From Hadesarchaea archaeon (GTDB lineage Archaea; Hadarchaeota; Hadarchaeia; Hadarchaeales; WYZ-LMO6): 41,151 bases of DNA. Where the stretch lies: positions 1 to 41,151 of the forward strand of contig JAPDJF010000024.1 in assembly GCA_029259185.1 (NCBI GenBank). The letters run 5' to 3'. Of this stretch, positions 1 through 9,829 are shown in pieces. A program made the position numbers and the translations under genes. The notes beneath the pieces are model-generated. The model had not been told where the DNA came from. It saw nothing but the letters and a program-made list of their open reading frames with translations, and did not search any database. Each line of letters opens with the position of its first letter. Position 1 is the stretch's first letter.

Positions 1-10
1 GGAGATCAGG

Positions 11-703
11 GTGAGGAAATTCAAGTTTGGAGACGAAGAAACGAGTGGGGAGGGAACGGACTTCACCTTGACGCTTCAAGCCGATAACATCATGGCCAAA
101 CTAACGGTGAGTGGGGGGTGGGTGGAGGTGGGATACAGGATAGAGCTGTGGGACATCTGGCCTCGATGGGATACTGAAACCTCACCCGGTGTTGACAATT
201 CTTTTGAGGTTGTGGTGGTCAGGCGCTCGGCTGTCATGAGATACGGGAAGAGTGTGGCCGAATCCGCGAGAATAGGGGTGGGGAGATCTGGACTCGTGAC
301 CGACAACTTGTGGTTCGAGATACCGATAGGGGGGCTCGACGCTTTTGATTGGTTCCTCCTAGTAAGAACTGGATCGGGTGAAGAGAGGAGAGAGTCTGCT
401 GAAATCTTTGTGAACCGGGAAGTGCGAGATGTCTATGACTACAAATTCGTATCGAGACCCGATGAACTCGAAGCCATATTCCCGGAGAAGCATGGGGGGA
501 TAGAGAACGATTTGCCAGATCCGCCGAGGACCGGTGAGATTCACGAGGGATCCAATTATCTGAAGATCAAAGTCACATCCGGGAATGCACAGGCTTGGAT
601 CAAGGTATACGTCGTCGCTCTCCCCAAGTGCTCTGATTGGAGATTAACCAGCGGGGTCTCTTATGTGTTCCCGGTCACCATGGAGATAAAGCTCTGGAGG
701 TGA
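11..703 (+). CDS. hypothetical protein, pilus-locus associated
   Basis: 230 aa ORF, GTG start preceded by GGAG; directly followed by pilin-like ORFs. No family recognised. Confidence 0.6.
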   Translation: MRKFKFGDEETSGEGTDFTLTLQADNIMAKLTVSGGWVEVGYRIELWDIWPRWDTETSPGVDNSFEVVVVRRSAVMRYGKSVAESARIGVGRSGLVTDNLWFEIPIGGLDAFDWFLLVRTGSGEERRESAEIFVNREVRDVYDYKFVSRPDELEAIFPEKHGGIENDLPDPPRTGEIHEGSNYLKIKVTSGNAQAWIKVYVVALPKCSDWRLTSGVSYVFPVTMEIKLWR

Positions 704-713
704 TTCCCTGAGC

Positions 714-1181
714 TTGAGAACGGATCGAAAGGGATTCGTCTTCACCCTCGATGCCACTTTTGCCGTGCTCGTGGTGCTTGTGCTCATCACCGGAATCATC
801 CGAGCCCAAGGGCCTTTCTACGGACACGACTACCTGCGCCTGCAAAGGTATGCCAGCGATGCACTCGAGGTGATGCGGCTGACGGGGGCTATCGACAACA
901 TTTTAGATTTGCTCGAGAACGATGAAGCGGAAGCCGCCAAGATCCTAGCGATGGGAGAACTCCGAGAAGTCATGCCGTCTGAGGTGAAGTTCAGGCTCTC
1001 CATCGGGGACAACCTTCTGACCGTTTACCCGGATCACACGGATCCGGAGCGGTGGGCGACCGAATTCGAGAATGTGGCGCAGAGGGCGGTGGCAGTCAGG
1101 GTATCGATCTATTGGGAGAACCAAGAGAGATGGGAGTTCATGCCGATAACACTTTACGTCTGGCGGGAGGGAGTCGGCTGA
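714..1181 (+). CDS. pilin/pseudopilin-like protein, N-terminal TM
   Basis: N-terminus RTDRKGFVFTLDATFAVLVVLVLITGI: short charged leader plus hydrophobic helix; pilus locus context. Confidence 0.6.
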   Translation: MRTDRKGFVFTLDATFAVLVVLVLITGIIRAQGPFYGHDYLRLQRYASDALEVMRLTGAIDNILDLLENDEAEAAKILAMGELREVMPSEVKFRLSIGDNLLTVYPDHTDPERWATEFENVAQRAVAVRVSIYWENQERWEFMPITLYVWREGVG

Positions 1182-1186
1182 AGTCG

Positions 1187-1552
1187 GTGGGGAGAACAGA
1201 AAGCGGATTCGTCCTAAGTGGGATCGCGTTGCTCCTGACACTGCCCGCGATGCTCATGGTGGCTTCTCTTCTCGTGATAACCGAAATCGGAAGTGAAACG
1301 ACATCTCTCCAGACATTGGTCGATAAGGTTACCTCCGCGGGTCACGACATCGAACGGATAATAAGCCGTATGGAAAACCAAGATATTCAGATCACCCCCA
1401 AAACGCTCGCCGAACTGGCCGATAACTATCGTGCTACCACGGGGCTCTTGGTAGAGATCGTCCTAAGCGATGAGAACCTCATATCGATCAGCATCGAGGA
1501 TCCCGGGGGAGTCGCGAGGTACTCATCCGTGATGCGGATCGGTGGAGAATAG
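1187..1552 (+). CDS. pilin/pseudopilin-like protein, N-terminal TM
   Basis: Reading frame 1052..1552; likely GTG start at 1187 giving VGRTESGFVLSGIALLLTLPAMLMVASLLV. Overlap of the upstream ORF stop argues against the 1052 start. Confidence 0.55.
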   Translation: MGRTESGFVLSGIALLLTLPAMLMVASLLVITEIGSETTSLQTLVDKVTSAGHDIERIISRMENQDIQITPKTLAELADNYRATTGLLVEIVLSDENLISISIEDPGGVARYSSVMRIGGE

Positions 1553-2312
1553 CGATAATATGTCAAACCGGAGCTCGAAGATCGTGGATGCGTTTCGCAG
1601 GGTAGGAGAGGGGGTAATGCGAATCGGGGAAGTCTTGCAGGATTTGAGACAGAGAGGCAAGCGTGGGAGAAAGCCCCCCAGAAGGCCAGAGATCCCGAAG
1701 CCGCTCCAAGCTTTTTTCAGGAGGCATCGCGCGGGCTGGCCCGAGTACGTCATCCTGAAGATTCAATTGGTAATCCTGATCCTCTTCGGGGGCACGGTAA
1801 TTCACCTTGTGCTATTCCCCGGGAGAGGGGCGATGTTCGTTCCGATCCTTCTCATCCTGAGCGCGTACGCGATCTACTTGACCTCCAAAGAACTAAAACC
1901 AGCGTTCGGACGGGATTACCCAGCATACCGGAGCTTTACCTCGATCTGCGTGGGGATCGCCTGGATCTTCATACTTGCCTTCAAATACTTACCCCCCATC
2001 GCGCCTGAATCGATCCACCTGATCGTGATCCGCTCACTCGGTGTGCTGGGTTTGGTGCTCTCGCTCTTCCTCGTGTTCAGAATGAAATACGGCCGAAACT
2101 ACACCTATGGCTGGGTGGAAAAATCTAGTGGCAAAAGTGCGATTGTCAGAGTCGGATACGACATCCGTAGCAACGTGAGATCGGGTACGTACCTTGTCGA
2201 GAATTTGGCCGGGGCGAAGGCGGGCGACCGGGTGAAGCTCATCGTGGAAAGACCGATGTTCGGACTGAGGGGATCCAAGGTCAGAGCTATCTCGGAGAAG
2301 CTCAAACGCTGA
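1542..2312 (+). CDS. multi-TM membrane protein, DUF2101-like, with C-terminal beta-rich domain
   Basis: 256 aa, several hydrophobic segments, N-terminal motif RVGEGVMRIGE. Family assignment is from memory and tentative. Confidence 0.6.
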   Translation: MENSDNMSNRSSKIVDAFRRVGEGVMRIGEVLQDLRQRGKRGRKPPRRPEIPKPLQAFFRRHRAGWPEYVILKIQLVILILFGGTVIHLVLFPGRGAMFVPILLILSAYAIYLTSKELKPAFGRDYPAYRSFTSICVGIAWIFILAFKYLPPIAPESIHLIVIRSLGVLGLVLSLFLVFRMKYGRNYTYGWVEKSSGKSAIVRVGYDIRSNVRSGTYLVENLAGAKAGDRVKLIVERPMFGLRGSKVRAISEKLKR

Positions 2313-2320
2313 TAACGAGT

Positions 2321-2554
2321 TTAAGGTGCGACCAAGAGGTTTATAACCTCCTCCCGCAGGTTCTCTATTTCACCCGTGACGCTCGAACCTAATGTCTTAG
2401 AAGTGAGGGCTATCGTCGCCATCACCCCCGCCACCAACGACAGGACAGCTCCGAGCATCAACATGTACTCCACCGCCCCCTGCGATCTCGTCTCCCGGCC
2501 CAGGCTACTCCTCTTGAGACACCTAAAAGGATTCAAACTTCTCCCAATGATCAT
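2321..2554 (-). CDS. class III signal peptide pilin-like protein
   Basis: Motif RSQGAVEYMLMLGAVLSLVAGVMATIAL (QxxxEYxxxL class III signal). Confidence 0.7.
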   Translation of the reverse strand: MIIGRSLNPFRCLKRSSLGRETRSQGAVEYMLMLGAVLSLVAGVMATIALTSKTLGSSVTGEIENLREEVINLLVAP

Positions 2555-2649
2555 TCGGAGGAGGATTTATATCTTTGTTCGAGGAGCGAACGCCGGCTCA
2601 CTTGAACATCAAAAATAAAAAAGATAGGCTTCTAAGCTCCCAGCGACCC

Positions 2650-3060
2650 CTAGGCCTTCTTCACTATTCTGAACTCGTAGACGTGTCCGGAGGGTTCGTG
2701 TTTTATCTTTATCGTGTCATCCTCACCTAGGTTACCCGCATCGACTTGTGCTTTCGCAGCCTCCAGCGTTATTTCCTCTCCGGGTGCTATATCGGATGGC
2801 CCATCCGTCCACTCCACCACCCGGGTTCCGCCCGCATATGCAGCGTACTGCCAGTCCTCCGCCTTTATGGTTCCAGATGGTGACTGCACCTTGAGCACTA
2901 TATTATTGTCCGCTTGGAGTTCGGCCGTAGCTGTAAGAGTGGGCGCACCTCCCGTCCGGGATATGTAGTAAACCGCACCAGCAACCACGATGAGCACCGC
3001 TGCGAGTATCAAGAGATATTCTACCGCTCCTTGTCCCTTCCGTTTATCCATCTTCATCAA
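2650..3060 (-). CDS. class III signal peptide pilin
   Basis: MDKRKGQGAVEYLLILAAVLIVVAGAVYYI followed by a beta-rich secreted domain. Confidence 0.8.
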   Translation of the reverse strand: MMKMDKRKGQGAVEYLLILAAVLIVVAGAVYYISRTGGAPTLTATAELQADNNIVLKVQSPSGTIKAEDWQYAAYAGGTRVVEWTDGPSDIAPGEEITLEAAKAQVDAGNLGEDDTIKIKHEPSGHVYEFRIVKKA

Positions 3061-3075
3061 AAAACGTGAGAGAAG

Positions 3076-3092
3076 GAGTATATAAAAGATAC
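3076..3092 (-). promoter_or_regulatory. probable TATA box of the 2650-3060 pilin gene
   Basis: Minus strand reads CTTTTATATACTCC about 20-27 bp upstream of the ATG at 3060, consistent with a leaderless or short-leader archaeal promoter. Confidence 0.45.
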
Positions 3093-3136
3093 CGACGGAT
3101 TCGCTCGTTGATTTAAAACGGATAAAAGCCCAAAAG

Positions 3137-3859
3137 TTGTTAATGGCCTATCCGGTCTCGTTCGCTTCTGGCAAGGGGGGAACTGGCAAAACGACCGTAG
3201 TAGCCAACTTGGGAGCCGGTATCGCCAAGCTGGGGAAAGATGTCATAGTTCTGGATGCCGATGTCACGATGGCCGACCTAGGCTTGGTATTCAATCTGGA
3301 TGAGAGATTCTCCCTCCATGAGGTTCTGGCCGGAAAGCGCAAGCCAAGCGATGCCATCTACGATGTGGGGGACGGTCTGAAAGTCCTTCAGGGTGCGCTA
3401 TCTCTAAAGGAAATCCAGAAGATCAGACTCGATCGCTTGAAATGGGTGGTGAGGGAGCTGACGAGAAAAACCGAGTACCTGCTGGTGGACTGTCCCTCCG
3501 GATTCGAGCGTGACTTCGTGACGGCTCTGGGTTCGACCACCCATCTCGTACTGGTGGTGAATCCCGACTTCCCGTCCCTCCTGGAAGCCATGAAAGTCAA
3601 ACGGGTTGCGGAACGCCTCCACATTCGTCCCGTGGGAGTGGTGGTCAACCGCACGCTGGGGAAGGGAATCGATATCCCACCGAACGAAATCGAGTCCATC
3701 CTAGAACTCCCAATCATGGGTTCCATACCCGAGGATATTGAGGTAAAACGTGCGTTAGCGATGGGAACTCTTGTGATCCTCCATCGTCCTAAATCTCCAG
3801 CCGCCAAAGCCTTCGAGAGGCTAGCTAGGTCTTTCGTCAAAAAATTCAAGGCCCTCTAG
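3137..3859 (+). CDS. MinD/ParA-like ATPase
   Basis: Deviant Walker A SGKGGTGKTT, switch I DADVTMADLG, DCPSGFERD. Confidence 0.9.
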   Translation: MLMAYPVSFASGKGGTGKTTVVANLGAGIAKLGKDVIVLDADVTMADLGLVFNLDERFSLHEVLAGKRKPSDAIYDVGDGLKVLQGALSLKEIQKIRLDRLKWVVRELTRKTEYLLVDCPSGFERDFVTALGSTTHLVLVVNPDFPSLLEAMKVKRVAERLHIRPVGVVVNRTLGKGIDIPPNEIESILELPIMGSIPEDIEVKRALAMGTLVILHRPKSPAAKAFERLARSFVKKFKAL

Positions 3860-3872
3860 CCTCCCTCCGAGC

Positions 3873-4295
3873 GTGCAACTTTATAAATTTCCCGTACGAG
3901 ATCTTCTCAGAAGGTTTATGCCGAAGAGATCCAAGCGTGTCTCGAATATTCAACGCCAGCTGGAGATAACCCAAAGGGAACTCCGTCACCTCTCAGACTT
4001 CGAATGGAGTTACACGAAACGTTTGTGGAGATTCAGCTTCGCCTCTTGGATTTTCGGAATATCCTGTTTCTTCTTCACCGTTGTCCTATATGACCCATCC
4101 CTGATATCCGAGGTTCCGCTAGCATATCCGATCCTGATACTCGCTATCGCCGCGCCGCTCGTGATAGTCTTGCTCCTCATAGGAAGACTGGATCGAAAGG
4201 TAAGGAACTTGGAGCGAAATAGGAGGATACTGTTAGCCCGGTATGAAAAAGCACTCATCGACCACGCGAGTGAACTCATGGAGGAGGAGCACTAA
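3873..4295 (+). CDS. small membrane protein, two TM segments
   Basis: 140 aa; basic N-terminus, two hydrophobic helices, charged C-terminus. Confidence 0.6.
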   Translation: MQLYKFPVRDLLRRFMPKRSKRVSNIQRQLEITQRELRHLSDFEWSYTKRLWRFSFASWIFGISCFFFTVVLYDPSLISEVPLAYPILILAIAAPLVIVLLLIGRLDRKVRNLERNRRILLARYEKALIDHASELMEEEH

Positions 4296-4999
4296 CCGGA
4301 TTTCACCAGTTTTTCGGCTAGCTTCATTATCGCCTTTGAGGCTGAGGACTTCGGATAAGCTTCAAGCACCGGTTCGCCCTTCCTCCAGGCTTTTCTCACA
4401 TTGATGTCCTCGGGTATCTCTCCAAGCAACGGGAGATTCAACAGACGTTTCACCTCGGCACTGGGGAACTCGAATTCCTCCCCCAGCACCCTGTTCACGA
4501 TTATCCCAGTAGGTGTGAAGCCCAAGAACTCCGCCATCACCCTGGTCCTCATCATGTTCGAAATCGAAGTGGTTTCTGGGAGGGTAACCAACACCACCTC
4601 TTCACCGGCTCGGAGTGCTGCCACCGTTTCCTTCCTGAGCCCACCGGGAGCGTCTATGATGAGAAAATCTACTCTGGCATCCAAGGTACTCAGTACGTGG
4701 GGGAGCTTGAAGGGATTCACTTTTTTCGCATGCTCAAGAACGACGCTGGCGGGTGCAATCCGGAGCCCATGGGGCCCCGAGTAAATCGCATCGCTCAGGG
4801 GGATCTCACCCGCGAGCACATCGTTTAGGGTATAGGGTACTTTTTCGAGCTTGAAGAGGGGGCCCAAGTTGGGGGTCGTTAAACTGGCATCGACTAACAC
4901 CGTGGATTTCCCCATCTTGGCGAGCGCGATACCCACGTTCGCCACCAAGGTAGTACGCCCCACCCCCCCCTTGCCCGAAGCCAAAACGATTCGACGCAT
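4292..4999 (-). CDS. MinD-like protein, probable ATPase-impaired paralogue
   Basis: SGKGGVGRTTLVANVG and VLVDASLTTPNLGPLF; MinD fold clear, active-site residues altered. Confidence 0.88.
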   Translation of the reverse strand: MRRIVLASGKGGVGRTTLVANVGIALAKMGKSTVLVDASLTTPNLGPLFKLEKVPYTLNDVLAGEIPLSDAIYSGPHGLRIAPASVVLEHAKKVNPFKLPHVLSTLDARVDFLIIDAPGGLRKETVAALRAGEEVVLVTLPETTSISNMMRTRVMAEFLGFTPTGIIVNRVLGEEFEFPSAEVKRLLNLPLLGEIPEDINVRKAWRKGEPVLEAYPKSSASKAIMKLAEKLVKSG

Positions 5000-5040
5000 T
5001 TAATAGTTTTGTATTCACGTGTATTTTTACCCGCCGTGCT

Positions 5041-5212
5041 TTGCACAAAAATATCGCAAAACCTAAAAATGGGTTCCAGCGAGGATCAGGCGCATCTTAC
5101 ACCCGATGCCCCACCACCGACTGTCGAGGTGCATCGAGTACAAAGGCTCTCTTGGAGGGGATCCCGAGCCTCCAAGCACAAAAATTGGTCTCAGGGGCTA
5201 ATTTTTGTGCAA
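5041..5212 (+). ncRNA. candidate structured RNA/repeat, copy A
   Basis: Shares 5' block GCACAAAAATATcGCAAAA and ~55-nt 3' block with copy B at 22763-22899; perfect 12-nt inverted ends TTGCACAAAAAT/ATTTTTGTGCAA; internal hairpins. Confidence 0.6.
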
Positions 5213-5253
5213 AGCCTCCCCGCCGATAGAATTTAAATCTCCCCTTCTAGAGT

Positions 5254-6357
5254 ATGAGGATGGCCAGAAAACAAAAATCTGTGGACGTACGTGCCTTACT
5301 CGGGGCAGCCGTTGTTTTCGCTCTAATAGGGATTGCGATCTTCAGCGCGTATTTCTTCCTCGTTCTCCGACCCGCCGCAGAAGAACTTCAGAGGGCGAAG
5401 GAATCCGCACTGAATGAAATCAAGGCCACCTTAGGAGAGATAAACACCGACCAGGCCCAAGCAGCGGCCTCCGATTACACGTCACGAATCATGGCGGCGG
5501 GATCCAAGAGCGAGGTGTCCTCCATAATGGTCGAAGTCACGAAAACAACCCAACTTGAGCGGGAACGCGAAAGGCTCTTAAATAAAATCCAGATGGCCAC
5601 CACGGGAACGTATCACTCAACCGCAGACGTGCCTCTACTGGCTTCGCTGGCCGAGAACCTCAACGCCGAAATAAACTCCAAAAGCACTCTGAGCGAGCTA
5701 AAGCGAATGGATGGGGTGATAGACAACGAAGCCACCTCCGTCTGGCGGACTTACTTCATGAACCTGCTCTCGAGAATAGAGAACGACACTGTGATAATGA
5801 AACATAATTCACCCACCAGCTGGATTTATCTCCCGAAAGACAATGCACTTGAGACCGTACTGGCTTCTGACTGGCAAACCCTACGTGAATTGCACTTCGA
5901 AGGTACAGAGGAACTGAAAGTGCCGATCATCGACACGCTTCAAAGGTCCCCTCTTGTCCTCCCCGGGTCTACAGTGAATGTGTACGTGTACGATCTCTCA
6001 ACGAATGATATGAGCATGCTCGTTGGGAACGCAGAAGTATCAGAGATCTTCTGTTCCGACGAAGAACTGAGAACCATTAATTGGGCCCAAACTATCGACC
6101 AGACCAGTTACACCTATAGCACGGACATCTGGGAGACGATCAAAGCCGCCGCCGCTGGCTCCTCTCAAGCTGCCAGCGTGTACCTTCAGGATTACATCAC
6201 GAATGTGCTGAAGAGGCTCCAGCAGAGCGGAGTGGGGAACTGCGAGATATCCATGATATACGTGATCAAGGTTCCGAGGGAAGCCGGTGAACTCATCCTT
6301 CAATACGAGTTCTATCAAGCTTCGAGCAAAGACATCGTCCTAGCTTCTGTGGTCTAA
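5254..6357 (+). CDS. N-terminally anchored coiled-coil protein of pilus locus
   Basis: 367 aa; N-terminal TM (ALLGAAVVFALIGIAIFSAYFFLVL) then helical extracytoplasmic region; precedes the ATPase gene. Confidence 0.6.
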   Translation: MRMARKQKSVDVRALLGAAVVFALIGIAIFSAYFFLVLRPAAEELQRAKESALNEIKATLGEINTDQAQAAASDYTSRIMAAGSKSEVSSIMVEVTKTTQLERERERLLNKIQMATTGTYHSTADVPLLASLAENLNAEINSKSTLSELKRMDGVIDNEATSVWRTYFMNLLSRIENDTVIMKHNSPTSWIYLPKDNALETVLASDWQTLRELHFEGTEELKVPIIDTLQRSPLVLPGSTVNVYVYDLSTNDMSMLVGNAEVSEIFCSDEELRTINWAQTIDQTSYTYSTDIWETIKAAAAGSSQAASVYLQDYITNVLKRLQQSGVGNCEISMIYVIKVPREAGELILQYEFYQASSKDIVLASVV

Positions 6358-6395
6358 TCTCTCCCATCTTTTATTTCTAGGATTCCAAATTTAAT

Positions 6396-8711
6396 ATGGG
6401 AAGAGCCGTGGGGAAGAAAAAGAGGGAAGTTACCGGTGAGAGAAAGGATGTGAAGAGGATCCTGAAAGTCAAAGCTGAACTCTCTGGAAATGCTGAAGGA
6501 TTCCTCTCCGAAATACTGGGAGACGTCCCACCCGAGGTATCCACACGTGGTAAGGGAGTCGAACCCAGCGAAGAGGTATCCAAGGAAGGTGGAGAAGCTA
6601 CTGTATCAGCGGTGACCGCTCAGGTTCTGTTCGCGCCCAGTCCAGAGGGTGAGGTAGAAGTTGAAAGGGTGCTCGACCAGTACAGCATGACTCAGATCGT
6701 GAAAATCCGTGGAGGAGCGTTGCCATTATACAGGGTCAAAATGCCCGAGCTGACGGACGAAGAGAAGGAAATCCTCACCAAATGCAAGAAGAGGGCCGTC
6801 GAGGAGATCAAGATAGACCCCCAGAGTATTCCAGACCCCGCCGAAAGACGAAGGATATTCATGCAGGAGCTCGTGAAAATAGTGGAGCGGGAGACGAGGG
6901 GGATGCGTCTTCCCCAAGGTCGCATAAAAGAACTCTCCGACGCGGCCTTTCATGACATGATAGGCTACGGTCCGCTTGACTCCCTGATAGCAGACGACAA
7001 GCTTGAAGATATCTTGGTGATAGGGGTGAACAAACCCGTGTACGTCTACCACAGCAAATATGGCATGTGCGTTACCAACATCTCTTTCAAGAATGAAGAT
7101 ACAATCAGGTACTTCATCGATAAAATGGCTAGATTGGTGGGTCGGAGGATCGACCATCAAATGCCCCTGCTCGATGCTAGGTTACCCGACGGGAGTAGGA
7201 TAAACGCTACCATATCCCCCGTATCGCTCGATGGTCCCACCTTATCGATAAGGAAATTCAGAAAAGACCCTCTGACGATAATAGACCTCCTGAACCTGAA
7301 CACCCTATCAACCGATATCGCGGCTTTCCTTTGGCTGATAGTGCATGGCTTGGACGTCAAGCCCGCCAACATTCTGTTTTCGGGTGGTACGGGAAGTGGG
7401 AAAACCACGATGCTGAATTCCGCGACCACCTTCGTACCCGCGTACGAGCGCATAATATCCATCGAGGACACTGCGGAGCTCCAGCTTCCTCACCAACACT
7501 GGATAAGACTCGAAACACGCCCACCGAACATCGAAGGGAAGGGAGAGATAACAATGGACGACTTGGTAAAGAACGCTCTCCGCATGCGACCGGATCGGAT
7601 AGTGGTGGGTGAGGTTCGCGGATCGGAGGCCAGGACCATGTTCACGGCGATGAACACCGGACACGACGGGGCGGTGGGGGGCGAGACTTCGGTCCTGCTG
7701 GCAGGGGGGGAATGGGAGCCGATGGGGGATCTCTGCGAAAAGTTCTTTGACGGGTGTGCGGAAACTTACCCCAACGGTATGGAATACGTAAGGGTCCCGC
7801 CCAAGTATCTGTTCAACGTGATCTCTTTCGACGAAAAGTTGAATCCTCATGCCAATCCCGTACAGAGGGTGTGGCGGAGGAAGATCGGCCCCGGAGAAAG
7901 ACTCCTCAAGATACGCGTGCGCTCGGGCAAAGAGATCACCCTAACCGAGGATCACCCTGTGTTCATCCTAGCGGGGAACGATGTACGCAGGAAAGAAGCC
8001 GGGAGGGTAACACCGGGAGATCGAATAATGACTACCGCCCCCACCCTCCCGGTTCCGGGCGTGCGGGAGATCGATGCTCGGAAGTTCGAATCAACGAGCC
8101 CCCGCCTTCTCGCTAGCCCCGGTGTGGGTTGGGAGGAAGTAACGGGAATAGAGAGGGAAGAGAGCTCTGGATACGTGTACGATCTAACGGTGGAGAGAAA
8201 CCATAATTACGTGGCAAACGGTTTCGTGGTCTCCAATTGCATGGGAACCCTGCATGCCAATAGTGCCGTCGAGACCATCGCCCGACTGACGGAGGCTCCT
8301 ATGAGTGTGCCCCCGATAATGATCCCCGCCCTCGATGTGATCGTGATGTTGCAGAGAATATACCACAGGCAGAAGGGACACATCCGGAGGATAACAGAGA
8401 TCGCCGAGGTGACGGGCTTAGAAGGTGGGAAACCTCAGCTCAGCAGGATATTCAAATGGAATCCGAGAACGGATACGGTAGAACCCACGGGAGTCCCGAT
8501 AAAGCTCAAACATTCTCTCTCCGAGCTCAGTGGGAGAAGCGGGACGGAGATAGAAATAGAACTGAAAAGACGTGCAGCCGTGCTCGAGTGGATGAAGCGG
8601 AAAGGTGTGAGAAATGTTTTCGATGTGGGCGCTGTGATCCAAGAGTACTACCAGAATCCGGACAAGGTTCTAAAACGTGTCAAAGAGGAAGTTCGATTGA
8701 AAACCAGGTGA
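6396..8711 (+). CDS. klbA: type II/IV secretion / type IV pilus assembly ATPase (KlbA/TadA/GspE family) with intein
   Basis: Walker [39 protein letters not shown], His box NTGHDG...CMGTLHANS interrupted by an intein. Confidence 0.92.
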   Translation: MGRAVGKKKREVTGERKDVKRILKVKAELSGNAEGFLSEILGDVPPEVSTRGKGVEPSEEVSKEGGEATVSAVTAQVLFAPSPEGEVEVERVLDQYSMTQIVKIRGGALPLYRVKMPELTDEEKEILTKCKKRAVEEIKIDPQSIPDPAERRRIFMQELVKIVERETRGMRLPQGRIKELSDAAFHDMIGYGPLDSLIADDKLEDILVIGVNKPVYVYHSKYGMCVTNISFKNEDTIRYFIDKMARLVGRRIDHQMPLLDARLPDGSRINATISPVSLDGPTLSIRKFRKDPLTIIDLLNLNTLSTDIAAFLWLIVHGLDVKPANILFSGGTGSGKTTMLNSATTFVPAYERIISIEDTAELQLPHQHWIRLETRPPNIEGKGEITMDDLVKNALRMRPDRIVVGEVRGSEARTMFTAMNTGHDGAVGGETSVLLAGGEWEPMGDLCEKFFDGCAETYPNGMEYVRVPPKYLFNVISFDEKLNPHANPVQRVWRRKIGPGERLLKIRVRSGKEITLTEDHPVFILAGNDVRRKEAGRVTPGDRIMTTAPTLPVPGVREIDARKFESTSPRLLASPGVGWEEVTGIEREESSGYVYDLTVERNHNYVANGFVVSNCMGTLHANSAVETIARLTEAPMSVPPIMIPALDVIVMLQRIYHRQKGHIRRITEIAEVTGLEGGKPQLSRIFKWNPRTDTVEPTGVPIKLKHSLSELSGRSGTEIEIELKRRAAVLEWMKRKGVRNVFDVGAVIQEYYQNPDKVLKRVKEEVRLKTR
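7671..8237 (+). other. intein (189 aa mini-intein, Ala1)
   Basis: In-frame insertion between GHDG and [19 protein letters not shown]-terminal block, LTEDHPVF (TxxH block), [23 protein letters not shown]-terminal blocks; no homing endonuclease. Confidence 0.93.
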
Positions 8712-8720
8712 GGAGAAAGA

Positions 8721-9827
8721 ATGGGTAAAAAGAAAGGGAGGGGGCTCACCTACTTCTTCGCCCGAGTTGGTGAAGGTGTGATAAGAACTGGAGAGGCCAC
8801 GAGCCAGCTCAGTAAAGCCGTGAAGAAGATCCAACCGAAGGAGAAAAGCGACGAGATCACCCGGAGGTTGAGGGAGCTCAAGGAGCTAGAGATGCTACGC
8901 AGGGAAGAATTAAGGGAAGGACTGAGGCTGAGGGAGGAAAAGAGGATGAGGGGAAAGATAGAGGCCCTCAGGCGGGAGGAGCTTAAGAGACCCCTCTCCG
9001 AACGCCTCTCGGAGACCCTCTACGTACCGTTCAGACGGCCCGCCGAAAAACTGATGAGACTCTTCAAAGGGATAGATGAGGATCTTTACAGGGCAAATAT
9101 ACCACTTCCCCCCGACCGCTATGTAGCGGTGGTAACCGGAGCGAGTGTGATGGTTGGGGCCACCTCAATCCTCATCGGCATGCTCTTGTTCCCCCCCATC
9201 CTAGCTTTGGCGATTGGCTTCGGGGGCTCGGTGTTCGCCCTCCTGTTGGGAAGAAGCTATCCCAGCAGGCGCGTGAAGGCCAGGTCGATCGAAACCAACA
9301 AAGAAATTCCATACGTGCTCCGACACATGGCTACCCACCTGTCCTCAGGTATAGGTCTCCCAGAGAGCATGACCTCCATAAGTAAAGCAGACTATGGAGT
9401 GCTTTCGGAAGAGTTCGGGAGGGTGATCAGGGACATGCGGAGTGGGATGAGCATGGACGAGGCGCTAGCGGCATTATCCAAAAGGATGGACTCCGAACCC
9501 CTGCGTCGCTTCGTCCGACAGGTCCAGCGAACGCTACGCACCGGAGGGGACCTCGCGGACATCCTGAATTCCCTAGCCGAAGAAACTTCCTTCGAAATGC
9601 GTATGAAGCTGAGAGACTACACCCAATCACTCAACATGCTCACCATGATGTACATGTTCGCCTCCTCAGTCGTTCCCGCTCTCCTCATAATAATGACCGC
9701 CGTGTCGAGCGGAATGGGTGGTGCCACCCTCACCACTGGAACGGGGGCCGTTCTCTTGCTCCTTATGGTTCCGCTCCTTTTGGTGATTTTCCTCATCACT
9801 GTCAAAAGGTTCGAGCCGAGGGTATAG
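8721..9827 (+). CDS. TadC/T2SSF-like pilus assembly membrane protein
   Basis: T2SSF-like segments (IPYVLRHMATHLSSGIGLPESM...LRRFVRQVQRTLRTGGDLADIL) and C-terminal TMs. Confidence 0.85.
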   Translation: MGKKKGRGLTYFFARVGEGVIRTGEATSQLSKAVKKIQPKEKSDEITRRLRELKELEMLRREELREGLRLREEKRMRGKIEALRREELKRPLSERLSETLYVPFRRPAEKLMRLFKGIDEDLYRANIPLPPDRYVAVVTGASVMVGATSILIGMLLFPPILALAIGFGGSVFALLLGRSYPSRRVKARSIETNKEIPYVLRHMATHLSSGIGLPESMTSISKADYGVLSEEFGRVIRDMRSGMSMDEALAALSKRMDSEPLRRFVRQVQRTLRTGGDLADILNSLAEETSFEMRMKLRDYTQSLNMLTMMYMFASSVVPALLIIMTAVSSGMGGATLTTGTGAVLLLLMVPLLLVIFLITVKRFEPRV

Positions 9828-9829
9828 GG

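Noticed and set aside
5009-5236. ORFs 5009-5236 and 5041-5229 (+) and 4806-5048 (-)
   Set aside because: Fall in or near structured repeat copy A; compositionally unlike proteins and not matched by the corresponding frames in copy B.
7308-7850. 180-aa minus-strand ORF and other antisense ORFs inside klbA
   Set aside because: Shadow ORFs opposite a clear coding frame; low-complexity composition and no recognisable motifs.
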